Assembly (NCBI RefSeq): GCF_000003815.2
Contig: NC_049994.1
Coordinates: forward strand, 9,036,469-9,100,468
From: Branchiostoma floridae
Lineage: Eukaryota; Chordata; Leptocardii; Amphioxiformes; Branchiostomatidae
Reading direction: 5' to 3'
DNA length: 64,000 bases
Shown: one piece after another, positions 52,954-64,000 of the stretch
Numbering within the stretch: the stretch's first letter is position 1
How the letters are laid out: every line of letters begins with the position of its first letter
Notes under the pieces: generated by a model
The model's database searches: none
Told to the model about the DNA's origin: nothing
Seen by the model: only the letters and a program-made list of their open reading frames with translations
Position numbers and translations under genes: made by a program

Positions 52954-55922
52954 GATCATCTGGTCATGCTGGTTGCTCGTATGAACATGACTCTCTCTGT
53001 CCATCCGTCTATTCATTTGTCTAATTTATTTCTCTTGTCTCTCAAGATCAAGATAGAAAGCATTACTGTCATAATGTGGCTTTCTATTGGAATATGATTA
53101 CACATTTTTGATAGAACTGTATGACTCCTTGCGTCAAATTTTCTCCGTACCTGGGCAAGAAAATTAGAATGCTGAAAACGTAGGGAATAGGTGGCTGTTT
53201 TAAATGGCTCTAAATACCAAGAAATATAATTCTGCACTTCCCTCACCCTTTTTTCAAGTTTAACTCATGGTGAAACCATTACAAATTTACTGCATTAATG
53301 AGTTTACTTGTCCATAGAATGCCCTAGATTTTTCTTCCCAGAGCGTACTTCCCCATTCCCCAAATGTGTTGATGTCGAGAAAGCTTTTGTCATGAGCCAG
53401 AAAGCGTTCAGTCCAAACATCATTACCCAAACTTCACACCTTATGTATACATTACAGGCTCACAGGTGCAAGGCACACCAGGGTACTGGGGACCAATAAA
53501 TTACATGTCGGTCTAGACTTAAGAGCTACATTTAATTATGTTCACCAAGAAGGTTTTGGTAGTATAACTTTGCTTGTGGTTAACGTCACGTTACGTAGTA
53601 TACATGTAAGTCAATGGATTGCTATGGTATGAGGAAAAGGCTTTATCTAACATAGAAATGTAGGCTTTCCTTGATACAGCTGCAAAGCTTGAAGTTTTTG
53701 CATCGTTGCACGTTCTGGAAGAGATACGGTCATGATTTTGGGGTAGTAGTATTCAGATAGGCTTTATCTAGGAAGAAGGGAGAAAGTTTGCATCCTCTCT
53801 AGTAATGTTGATGTTACTTTTGTGTTACTTGAAACATATTTTTGCAGTGTCGTGATATCGCATCAGAGAGTTCACAAATGAAACCACCACTTCAAGCTTT
53901 ACAGTACTCAGACTTTGTCCAGTTTTGTTGTTTGAAGAGTCAGAGGGAGAGGGAGAGGAGTAGTTTAGCAGAGGGCCTGGATATTTGACCATGCCCCATA
54001 GTAAAGATTGTTATCTGGGTCAACAAACCCCCTGGGATGTGACCTGGTCCATGGACAGGTGCAAGGGTGTGGCTTGTTGCTATGGTGACAGGTGCATGCA
54101 CAGGATGGGGCCTTTGTAACTGGTGATTTCAATTTGAATCACTAATACATGATGTATACATAACATTAACTTTTTCTGTAAATTTGTTTTTTTCACATTA
54201 TATAGATTGACTAGTAGACTCTATGTATAGGTACATTAATCCAAATATTTTTCACTTCTAACTCTCAGCCTCATGAAATTAAAAAACTACAAGTCACATT
54301 GGCTGTTATACCATTGTAGAGATAACTTTTAGACCAGAGTAAAATTGCCCCCATCTAAGTTATAACGTCTTCATTGCTATTATGCCTTCAAATGATCTAA
54401 AAGCTAGTTTAACCAGACATTTTAGAATTGTACGCTTGCTTGCCCACCCTGCATTTTGTTACTTATATCCTCCCCATCAAGAATGTCAGTATGCTTGGAA
54501 TTCACCTAAACATGCATGCACACATGTACATATGATATACATGTTTGCCATATGATGTCATTGTCAGCGCTCTAAAGTGAAATTGTCCGTAAAACCTCCT
54601 TGGAAAGATGATATTTTTTTTCAACCATTGGTTTTTAAAGAATATATTCACACACAACCAGGTTAGGGAGACGGGATTTGGTTTGGGCAAATAAAACTCA
54701 AGCACTGGTATCAGTAGTATGTCAATAAAGGATCTTGCATATGGTAAACATGTGGAAGGAAAGTACTGCAAATTCACATACATGTACTTTCACTATGGTT
54801 TTACACATGTAATTTGCAGCAAGAGGGAAAGAGTTGTTCACAGTGTTTCAGATTCGTGGTTGAAACAGTTCTCTAGTATAGGAGTAACTCATTGGAAACA
54901 ATTGCGAAAACTGCAAAAATAAAACTGACTATAAGTTTCTAGATTTACAGTAACTAATTGGTCTGTTGCATGTAGATGTATCAGTGATACCAACAGTTAC
55001 AACGAGAACAGTGGACACAACTTATTTCAGGTCAAAAGAAATAAATCTCCCTTTTCTGCCTTATTTTCCAGTCTGAGACTAAACAATTACTCTTTCTCAT
55101 ATATTATTCTTTTGTCCTATTCTTTCTTCATTATTATTTTTTTTCTTTTAAAGGTAATGACAGAAGCTGATCAAGTCTTTTTGAAACAAATTACTAATTA
55201 GGGATCACTTTTCATTGTAGTTGTTCACTCTTACGTATGTTAACATTGGAGGGTCCTTTTATAATTTATGATTTTTACTATACCACACCCATATTGGTTT
55301 AGTGTTATATGGCGCTATTGTGTGCCATGGTCATGTGGTAAAAGAAAATGCTTATCTTGGCTTGGGATTGAAAAATGATAATGCTAGTAAGATGTGTTTT
55401 TATGTAACTTTTAAAGTCTTTCAGGAACAAGAATTTCAATTATTTGATGGGTAGATAGAGTTCTATTGTTTTAACATTCCTATATATCATTCCATGGCCC
55501 AATTGAGATGACCTACCCAGGGTTGCACTGGTATCTCGCAGTTACCAACTACATGCAATTTGAACCATGAGCTCATGAGTTACACTGCAGTATGCATTTC
55601 CAATGTACTGTATTGCTACTGTACTACAGACTGCTAACTCAAAATACTGAAAATCTCCTTTGCCCTTCTGCTTCAAATTCAAAAGTATGTTCCTGCAGCA
55701 ATAACTGAATTTACAGTAGCTATGTCAAGGCCCCTGTGAGATACGCTTGATATCAGCCCAAAGGCAGCTGCATGTGTGTGAGCCTGTGGAATTGGGAAAT
55801 ATGATTGACTGGTACGTTACTACCCATATCAGGCCAGCGACAGTAGGGGAGGGAAGGAGCCTGTTTGTATCATGGGTTTCTCCAACAGTACACAACCAGA
55901 ATTCAGATACAGCCATTCTGTA
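52954..55922. other. No feature seen
   Basis: AT-rich, with no supported exon or clear repeat. Confidence 0.4.
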
Positions 55923-58040
55923 TTACTGAATGAATGAATGAAGACCTTTATTGCACATTTTTGCCCCACTGGGCTAAGTACAGGTCACACGGTAAGAATC
56001 ACATATATGTAACAATGGAAACAATCATACACATCTATATATGCAGATGTGCGTCTAATCTATTCTATGACATTCGACTTCCTCTCGCTTCTTGGTAATT
56101 GCATAAATGTAGCTAGCTGTATGGTTGGTTAGAGTTGGTTTATCAAAAGCTGTCAGGAATATAATAAATTTCTCTTTACTGTACAAGTGTCTAAAGTGGG
56201 GATATTTACTTAACACATAGTCAAATAAAATGTTCCTATCGCTATCATACAAAGGACAATCCATAGTAAAATGTACATCATCTTCTACTTTCCCTAAACT
56301 ACAAAATTGGCATATTCTTTGCTCTAGAGGAGTGTGGTTATGTCTTCCTGATTGGATTCGTAATTTGTGGCAACTGATTCTTAGTTTTGTGATGGTAGAT
56401 CTGTGGCGTACATTGGCAATCTTCAGATATTCTTCTTCTTTATAATATTGTTTTAATAGTCTGTATGTTCGTAGTTTGTTTTTTGCAGTCGCAACTCTTT
56501 TATCGTTGTGGATTTCAGATAGAAAGGTCTGGAAATAAATATCTTTTAAACGTTGATAGATTGATGAAATAATTTGAGGTGTACTTGAGATTGTTGACTG
56601 GGCGTTTTGCCAGACGAAAGCATAGCCACATTTCTCTAGAGTGTTGCGTACATCAGAGGCCCAACATTTAGCACCTGATGCTTCTAAATCCATTTGGCAC
56701 AAGAGAGCATCTGCTTGAAGGCTGTCAGCTGGCACATTCTTGCTAAGTCGAATGAAATACTTGATGGTATTTAGGGAGGCCTCCAGATGAATGGGGTACC
56801 TCCCTAGTTCTGCCTGTGCTGCGAGATTACTAGCTGTTTTGGGGATATTGAGTGAATATTTACAATGTTTTAGGTGTACAGATTCAATGGGACAATTTTT
56901 GGGACTTTTGAGAGTTCCCCATATTTCGGACCCATAAAGTAATATAGGTTTAATACAAGAGTCGAAAAGCTTGTTTTTAACAGCTAGTGGGCAATCGGCT
57001 TTGTCAAGTGATTGCCTGATACTAAACAAAGCTTTTAGACCCTTGTTTCTTAGATGTTTGTTGTTGGCCTTGAAGGTGCCAGCTGTACTTACCACTATAC
57101 CTAAATAACAATATGACATAACAATTTCAATTACATTACCATTAAGCAACAAGAAACAATTCTTTGGTAATCTACCTCCCTTGGTGAAGACAATAATCTT
57201 AGTCTTTTTTAAATTCACCTTCAGGTTCCAATGTTAACAATACCTTTCTAATCTAACTAGNNNNNNNNNNNNNNNNNNNNNNNNNNNNNNNNNNNNNNNN
57301 NNNNNNNNNNNNNNNNNNNNNNNNNNNNNNNNNNNNNNNNNNNNNNNNNNNNNNNNNNNNCCTTGATGAGACTCGGAAAATAATACAAGATCATCTGCAT
57401 ACAAAAGACACGGTACTTTCCTATTGTGTAAACTAGGAGAGTTGCAACAAATATCATCAAACTCAGAGGTTATATCGCTAATAAATAAATTAAACAAAGT
57501 TGGACTTAAATTACAGCCTTGTCGGACCCCACAGTTAGTTAAAAAAGGCGCTGTAAGGCCGCCGTTGGTTTTAATGCAATTTGTAGTTTTTGAGTACATG
57601 TTTTTTAATGTCTTTAAGAATTTTCCTCCTATTCCAAGGTTGTTAAGTTTGAAAAATAGACCTGCTCGCCAAACGGAGTCAAAAGCTTTGCTGAAATCTA
57701 CAAAACATGCATAGATTTTTGCATTTTTGCTTAGGTATTTGCTGACTAAAGTGGTTAACACAAACAAATTATCAGATGTTCTAAGATTTTTCCTAAAACC
57801 GGCCTGTTGAGGTTTGAAAAGGCTGTACTGTTCTGCATAATTGACAAGACGATTGTTTAAAATAGAGGTGAATAATTTTCCTAAGCAACTAATGATTGAT
57901 ATTCCCCGGTAGTTATCAGGGAGTGAGGTATCGCCAGATTTATGTATGGGTATGATATGGCTGAGGGACCAATCGTCGGGAAAATAACCGTTCTGTAAGC
58001 AGGAGTTAAATAGGTGTAGTAATGGGTTCTGTAGGATTTG
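55923..58040 (-). mobile_element. 5'-truncated LINE, second copy, with a gap
   Basis: The minus strand encodes part of a reverse transcriptase from about 58020 (PIHKSGDTSLPDNYRGISI), with [26 protein letters not shown] and LYADDLVLF, and a C-terminal C-x2-C ... H-F-x3-C motif. The 3' end is AATAAAGGTC followed by ATTC repeats. It is related to the 9-13 kb LINE, but has the standard YADD. An in-frame TAA and 100 Ns interrupt it. Confidence 0.85.
56055..58020 (-). pseudogene. Broken LINE reverse transcriptase
   Basis: The frame runs from 58020 to 57234, where TAA replaces a codon that is Lys in the related copy (ERYC-stop-HW), and continues 57218-56055 in the same frame. The 100-N gap lies just after YADDLVLFSESHQ. 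Comparison with the sister LINE suggests that only about four codons are really missing there, so the N length is nominal. The 5' part of the protein and the endonuclease are absent. Confidence 0.8.
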
Positions 58041-59775
58041 TTTACTACTGTACTATAGCAGTGTTATAACTAGGGGTGGGTATGGTACCAGTATGGTGTG
58101 ATGGCTTTTTCTTGTTGGACCAGTCTGGAAAAAAACAGAATGGAAAAAAATCAGTGGACCGGATGTTGCAAATGAACAGATAATACCGGTAGGCGTTCAC
58201 GGTTCACATGTTTTGGGGCTTACTAGTTACAGGTCCAAGAAAGTAACAAATGCGAAGTAGAGGAGAGTTGATAGTCAATTTTATCGAGTTTCTACTGTCA
58301 AACTTGGTATAAAATAGATATGGTATAACGCAGTAAGTGTTGTTGAAATGAAGTTAGGATTTTAGGATTTATGTTCCTATGAAAAGAGATGAATGTACGT
58401 TTGTTGCAGATCTCTTCCTGAGATACATTTCTGTAGTACGCTGCCCCAGCTTGGTGATTGTGTCCGACCATGGAGATTTGATAAAGCCTCCTTGGTCCAG
58501 CATAGTGATTCCAAGAAGCTAGGGCTATCAATTCAGTGGATGGTTCCTGAACATTTTTTTTAGCAAGATGACAGGAAAAGTAAAAATGCTGACAATGGGC
58601 ATGTATTCACTTCTTGAAAATGAAACTGGATGTTGCAAGTTACAGACTTTTCTTCTGAGTATGAGCAGAACTAGTATAAAAGTAAGTAGAGGCAATTAAT
58701 TCTTTTGACAGCAGAGATGGAAGTTAATTTTTTGGGAATACATTAAGGTTCACATGTATACCTAACGTAAAAATTTGTGTGCACAGAAGAACATTTTGGT
58801 TATAAAGTAGAATGTCAACAAACCCATATCACAAAACTTACTGCCTCCCTTTAGAGCTCTCATCTAAATTTTATGGCTATCTACAAAATTTTAAACAAGT
58901 GATAAAACATAGGTTTTATCATATTTCTTGACATCTAAATGTCAAGAATATACTGTGTGAATTACAATGTACTATAAAAACATTATTAGCGTAAAATAAT
59001 ACCTTTATGAACATGACCCTTCAGAAATATGTAGGTGAACCGGTGTACCCATAGTCAACAATCTGGTGTACACTTTCATTTCTGGGATAAAGAAAAGAAA
59101 GCGCACATAACCACTGTTGAGAGATTCAGCATGCAGGCCCACCTTTGTCAGACCATCCGTCAATATCTGTTCTTATGCGGCATCCTTACGATGTCACTGC
59201 ACCGATTATAGCCGTCTCTGGGGTTTGTCAGTCATCATTCAGTTGATGGATAGCAGGTTTATTACAGCATTTTGGTATTAATGAGGATTCTCCAATTTTA
59301 CAAGAATGATGACTGCATTTTTGATATGGAAAGTGAGATCAGTAAAAGTCAGGGCCATAATGATTATAAGAGTGCCTCGAAGCCAAAGGCTCTGGTACCT
59401 CTGTGTTTGAAACAAGCAAAGTAAATCAATATGGAAAAATGCCTCATTTGAAAGTAAACTTCTTTTGGCACAACTAAAAAGTTGTCATCTGCCATCATTT
59501 TGGCAAGATTCCAGTCAGTGTAGTACTGTAGCCTCCATCTATTTTCATCTTCTTCAACTCCTGTGGAAATTGTCCTAACCACCCTTAAACTTGGAATGGA
59601 GTGTTCCTGACAGCTGAATGTCCTCGACCTTTTTTTTATTGTTATACTGTAGATTTCATCTTTCTCTGTCACTTCCTGTACTGCGTGAATTATACAAGAA
59701 GTGAGGAAGGAAGATGAGATAATGAAATAAAAGTAACACCCAGTCTTTGATTGGTCATCTCTAAAAGCAATTGGA
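58041..59775. other. No feature seen
   Basis: No supported exon or recognisable repeat. Confidence 0.4.
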
Positions 59776-60128
59776 CATCTTCCAAAATAGTTGCCATGGC
59801 AACAGTCACTCATGGTGATGCCTTCACTGAGCCGTCCTTTCCACACGAAGATGAAGATGGATTTTTTTCCTTGAAAAAAAAGCATCTTCCAAAACAGATT
59901 TGTTGTTGCCATGCCAACCATCACCTATGGTGATCCCAAGAGTGACGCCTTCACTGAGCGGTCCTTTCCACACGAAGATGAAGATGGATTTTTTTCCGAG
60001 AAAAACATCTTCCAAAACAGATTTGTTGTTGTCATGGCAACCATTACTATGGTGATCCCCAGAGCGATGCCTTCACTGAGCTGTCCTTTCCACACGAAGA
60101 TGAAGATGGATTTTTCCGAGAAAAGCAT
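59776..60128 (+). repeat. Three-unit tandem repeat, about 123 bp period
   Basis: Units 59776-59882, 59883-60005 and 60006-60128 start CATCTTCCAAAA and include CTTTCCACACGAAGATGAAG. The unit of 123 bp is a multiple of three, which explains overlapping open frames on both strands. I see no evidence of coding. Confidence 0.8.
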
Positions 60129-60343
60129 TGATGAGAATTGTGTGGGCGTGCATATAGCTACTAGCGGTGCTAAAAACGTACACGACCCCAATTGCTTGTA
60201 AAAGCTGGCATTAGGAAGTTATTACCATGTCCTAATACAACCCAATGTGTGGTTGACATAAGGGGGTTAGACTTAGAGGTAATTTAGCATTCTTGGAAGA
60301 AAAGAGAATAGCCTTCAAACTGATGGGATCGATTAAACTTGTG

Positions 60344-60561
60344 ACATACTGTAAATACAGAAACTTTCGGGGTGGATTAATGTTCGCTGTTTTCGCGGTG
60401 GCCGCTTCACCGCGAACTTAAAACCACCGCGAACATTTCTTCCCTGGCATTTAGAGACTACAGTGCATGGTGCTTCCGCGAATTTAAAACCACCGCGAAA
60501 AGTCCTTTTTCCCGTTACCGCGAAATTAAATCCCCGCGAACTTAAATGCATTTACAGTATG
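60344..60561. mobile_element. Foldback element (GTTCGCGG family), uninterrupted copy
   Basis: Ends ACTGTAAATACAG and GCATTTACAGT are imperfect inverted repeats, with CGCGAA-rich arms pointing inward. It serves as reference for the split copy at 8980-9101 and 13632-13725. Confidence 0.65.
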
Positions 60562-61692
60562 TGATTATATAAATAATAAGGCAGCATCCAATGATATTCT
60601 TGGACATTTTAAAGTTTTGCAAGAAGTCAAGAGGAATACAGAGGGCTGGGAGAAGGAGGAAAATCTCAATTGACTTGAATTTACGATGTTAAAAGGGTTG
60701 CAAACTTTTTGAGTTAATGAGTTATGAATGTAGTTGTATGCAATTTCTTTCTGAAGATAGATATTCGAAACTATTCCCCAGCCTATATCTTTTTCCTGGG
60801 TCTTATTTCTATATGTATATACATGTAGCAGGAATTTGTCTGGATTGATACATACTTAGTGTGTGTGTACATGTACATGCATGTACAGAGAGATAACATG
60901 TACTTGAAACATTCCATTCCAATTCGGGTGCCATCCAAAATGATGGAGTGACCATCGCAAGTGTCCAGTCAAGTGAATCCGCTCTGTGTAACCCTTAGGA
61001 AATCAATGGACAGAGAAAGAGCGAACATTGCCCTCTCTTATAAGTTATAGCCTTTTCCATTCCTAATGTGGGTAGAATATTTGTAGACAGCATTGTCTGT
61101 TCAGTTAAACCGCTTTTGAATTATAGATAATCATTGCAACTTGTTGAACTTTTTAGAAAAGTTCAAATTTGGTTTATTTTCATCAACAAGACAATTTGTA
61201 GTATTTGATACCTTTGATACCATCCTTAGGATGAAGGCAGATCCAATGCCTGTAAGCTCCCGATCTTCACACTTGCAGATTGTACTTATCGCTCTCCCAC
61301 ATGTAATCTTGTAGCTTCAAACTTAATTTTGCAATAATTATTGCAATGATGAATGTTTTGTGATTTCGCAGTCAGTTGAGGCAGTGTTTGAAGCTCCTTG
61401 GTCACACAAACACAACTGTGTGTATAAAGTACTTTGAACTATCAAAATGCTCGGCTTTATTGCTCAGGAATTTCAGATGATACATAGTGTAGCAACTAGG
61501 GGCTACGTTTAATCTAGACCAGGCTGTACATTTTAGGAAAATTTAGGTCAACATAAGCAGGAATCGCACATTACAAATGCTGGATACAAACATATGATTG
61601 CTCAATTTATAGTTTCATCGAACATATATACAGGTACACGTACATGCTTCTTGTAAAAGTTGACACAAATATACTGCCTTTAGTAGTATCTA
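60562..61692. other. No feature seen
   Basis: No supported gene or repeat. Confidence 0.4.
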
Positions 61693-62089
61693 TACACCTT
61701 TCTCACGCGGCGGCCATGATAGATCTAAAACGAGTTCAATGTGTCAAACAAAAGGCTGTCCATCATAATTAGCAGTTCGACCAATGGTAGCCTGCCAATT
61801 AGGAAATCGACCAATAAGGGAATGGCTGCAAATTCGTTAAAAATTTGCATTATTATGTTTTTATTTTGCATCTCTTAATGGACTTTGGGGTCAGTCTACA
61901 CTACTCTAAATTGCTACATTTTTCGGTGCATAACACTTCTTGTAATATTTATTATTCCGTCTTATATCATGAAAATTTGTGTGGTTTGGGGGAAAACTAA
62001 ATGGGACCTGATTTTAGAAATAAGTTTTGTCTGTTTGCCTCATTGACCTCTTCTTGGATCTATCATGGCCGCCGCGTGAGAAAGGTGTA
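61693..62089. mobile_element. MITE-like element with 33-bp perfect inverted ends
   Basis: 61693-61725 is the exact reverse complement of 62057-62089 (outer bases TACACCTTTCTCACGCGG). If the outer TA is the target duplication, the element is 61695-62087. The interior is AT-rich and non-coding, so it depends on an outside transposase. Confidence 0.8.
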
Positions 62090-64000
62090 GAAGGCCATGT
62101 AGAGGTGATGTATTCACCTGTTTTCTTATGTAAGTTTCAAGTTATAAATCATATATTATAAGGTACTCTCTAAAATCATAATTGTAATGTTATAACAGAT
62201 GCATTGGTCTGACTTGTCAGGGTTTCTTTTTAATTGTGGCTGTTTCTAAGTCTTTGTTGTAGTTTGCAGGTTTTTTCATTCTCTTCAGTCACCCAATGAT
62301 TGAATTGTTTCAACAGCTTATTTAAAACACTGTGAAAACCTCTTTTTTTTTTGCACCTACTGAAAAATAACCCACTGTGAGTGTGATAGTAAACAAATTT
62401 ACAGTAGTGCTGCAAGCTTTGGGCGTGCTGAAAACACGGCATGACAGCTGTGACCGGCAATGAATCACTTTGTATATGATCAATAATGTGATAACCAAGG
62501 CAATCTCAGGTCAGATATGTTCATGCCTCTGTAGTTGTAGATCGCTAGCTATGCTTCATCACCCTCTAGTTTTAGATCAAGGCATGGGATCATCCAAAAA
62601 CGTGTGTGTTGTTTTCTTTGTGTAATTTGATTGTTACCCGATGATATCCGTCAACTCATCTCCAAGCAGATGTTGGGTGGTAACATTTTTGAACTGCAGG
62701 CTTTTCCAGCAATGCAATTTTGGGGTGGTTTTTGATTTCATAATTTTGCCCCCCAACATCTTGAAGATTTAACTACTGTAAATCTTGAAATGGTTGTGAT
62801 AGTTTTTTTCGGCACTCCAAAGTCATGATACTGGGAACATGTGATTTTGTGCTACTGTATTGCTTCTCTCAAAAACACTGTGAAAACCTCCTTGCTAAGT
62901 ATTTCTGCTAAAAAATCCATGCAAAAGTAAATGAATTTACAGTATACAAGACATGTACGTGCAGATGTGCTGCATAATAACTTCTAGTGTTTATACTACT
63001 GGTATTGACAGCAGACTTCCTCTTCCTGGCTTCTGCTGTTAGTAACAGTCTATATTTATCATCCTTTCAGGTAACCACAGCTACAGGCAGGCCTGTTTTT
63101 GAAGTGTGTACTTCCTCTTTCATTTTAACCAGAAGACATCATTTGTTTTCTGTCCTCGAATCCTTAAACAACAAGCAGGTCTTGTAAAATCTGCTGTGAA
63201 GTACATTTTGTCTTCCATCCTACTAGCAAGGTACTAGAGTACATGTATGTTGTCTGTCATATTTTCTTTCAATGATTGTATTTCATACCTATTTCATATA
63301 CCTGTTGCTGTATGAGCCAATTTTATTGAAATTTCTGTTTCCTTAATAATATTGTACATGCACCTTGTGTCACTATCAGAAACAGATTGTCGCAGAAGGT
63401 ATTTTTAACAATCGTTGTAGGACCGCAAACTACTTGAGAGAGTCGTGTGTTTGCCGTATAGAAATATGGTAACAGCTGTCTTTAAATTAAAGAGATTGTC
63501 TTAGATCATTGGTTCTTTTACAGCCAGCTTGAAAATCCCACAACATGAAAATCGTATGACGACCTATGATTTTCTGATTGTAAATGGCATCTTACAGCAA
63601 GAAGCTAACATTTTGTACACTAGAGACCTGTCCCTGGAGCCATTGGTGCATGTATGATATCTAAGCAGATTAATGGTCTGTGTAGGATCTGTGAAGTGAA
63701 GCAGGGTGATGTGGACCTTCAAACCCCTAGACCATTCCACTTCGGTAGCTGGGGGTGGTGAAAATTTTTCTTGGAATTTTTAGTATTAGTACTAGACGTT
63801 TTCTTCTTCTGTCAAAAGCAGCTTGATGTCTGTTGGTGCATGTACTTTTAGCTTTTGTTGAATATTTTTGCATATCCTGCTTGAAATTTGTAAGTTTTCT
63901 AAATTAATGAATGGAATGATCCATCACACCATCTATTTTGCATACCACTAAACATTGTTTAAAAGCTTATCTATATGATGCCCATAACTAAATAGATGAT
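62090..64000. other. No supported gene
   Basis: A CATCTCCAAGCAGATGTTGG motif at about 62658 resembles foldback ends seen elsewhere in the window and is weakly inverted near 62750. Otherwise nothing is recognisable to the end of the window. Confidence 0.35.

Overview
The window looks like invertebrate-deuterostome genomic DNA, most probably lancelet (amphioxus, Branchiostoma). The reasons are intron-rich genes with GT/AG splice sites, clustered RING/TRIM-type E3 ligase genes, a membrane EGF plus C-type lectin gene, and many small inverted-repeat elements, LINE copies and a tRNA-derived SINE. The species call is an inference from this combination. Exon structures were built by hand from splice sites and reading-frame phase; every multi-exon model closes in frame.

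Left part (1-8.1 kb): TRIM-NHL gene A on the minus strand (588-4370, five coding exons, 840 aa) with a likely 5' UTR exon near 5.3-5.47 kb, then a short foldback element and a repeat-rich spacer. Next (8.2-21.6 kb): one plus-strand gene for a predicted type II membrane protein. It has a large cytoplasmic part with 28-residue repeats, a transmembrane segment, a stalk, ten calcium-binding EGF exons and a C-type lectin domain in three exons. Its first coding exon carries an in-frame TGA, and its first intron holds a three-layer nest of transposable elements.

Middle (23-41.4 kb): a repeat block; RING/B-box/coiled-coil gene B (24688-27382, minus), a clear paralogue of gene A with no NHL propeller and a long Thr/Gln-rich repeat tail; TRIM-NHL gene C (29981-33442, minus); and two divergently oriented RING-only genes, D (36232-37563, minus) and E (40951-41367, plus). 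D and E share an unusual RING signature (His in place of the second Cys) and a C-terminal Pro-Trp-Val. A, B, C, D and E all keep a similar linker after the RING, so the region looks like an expanded E3 ligase cluster beside a lectin receptor. A link to innate immunity is plausible but not shown by the sequence.

Right part (41.4-64 kb): no convincing protein-coding exon. It holds transposon-derived sequence (a long TA-flanked inverted-repeat element, a hAT-like element with GGGTGCACC motifs, a broken LINE, several foldback elements, a 33-bp perfect-TIR element), a 123-bp tandem repeat, a CTCA microsatellite and a GC-rich stretch at 46.3-47.0 kb that may be a promoter with a tiny first exon. 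Two 100-N gaps (27520-27619 and 57261-57360) fall inside repeats.
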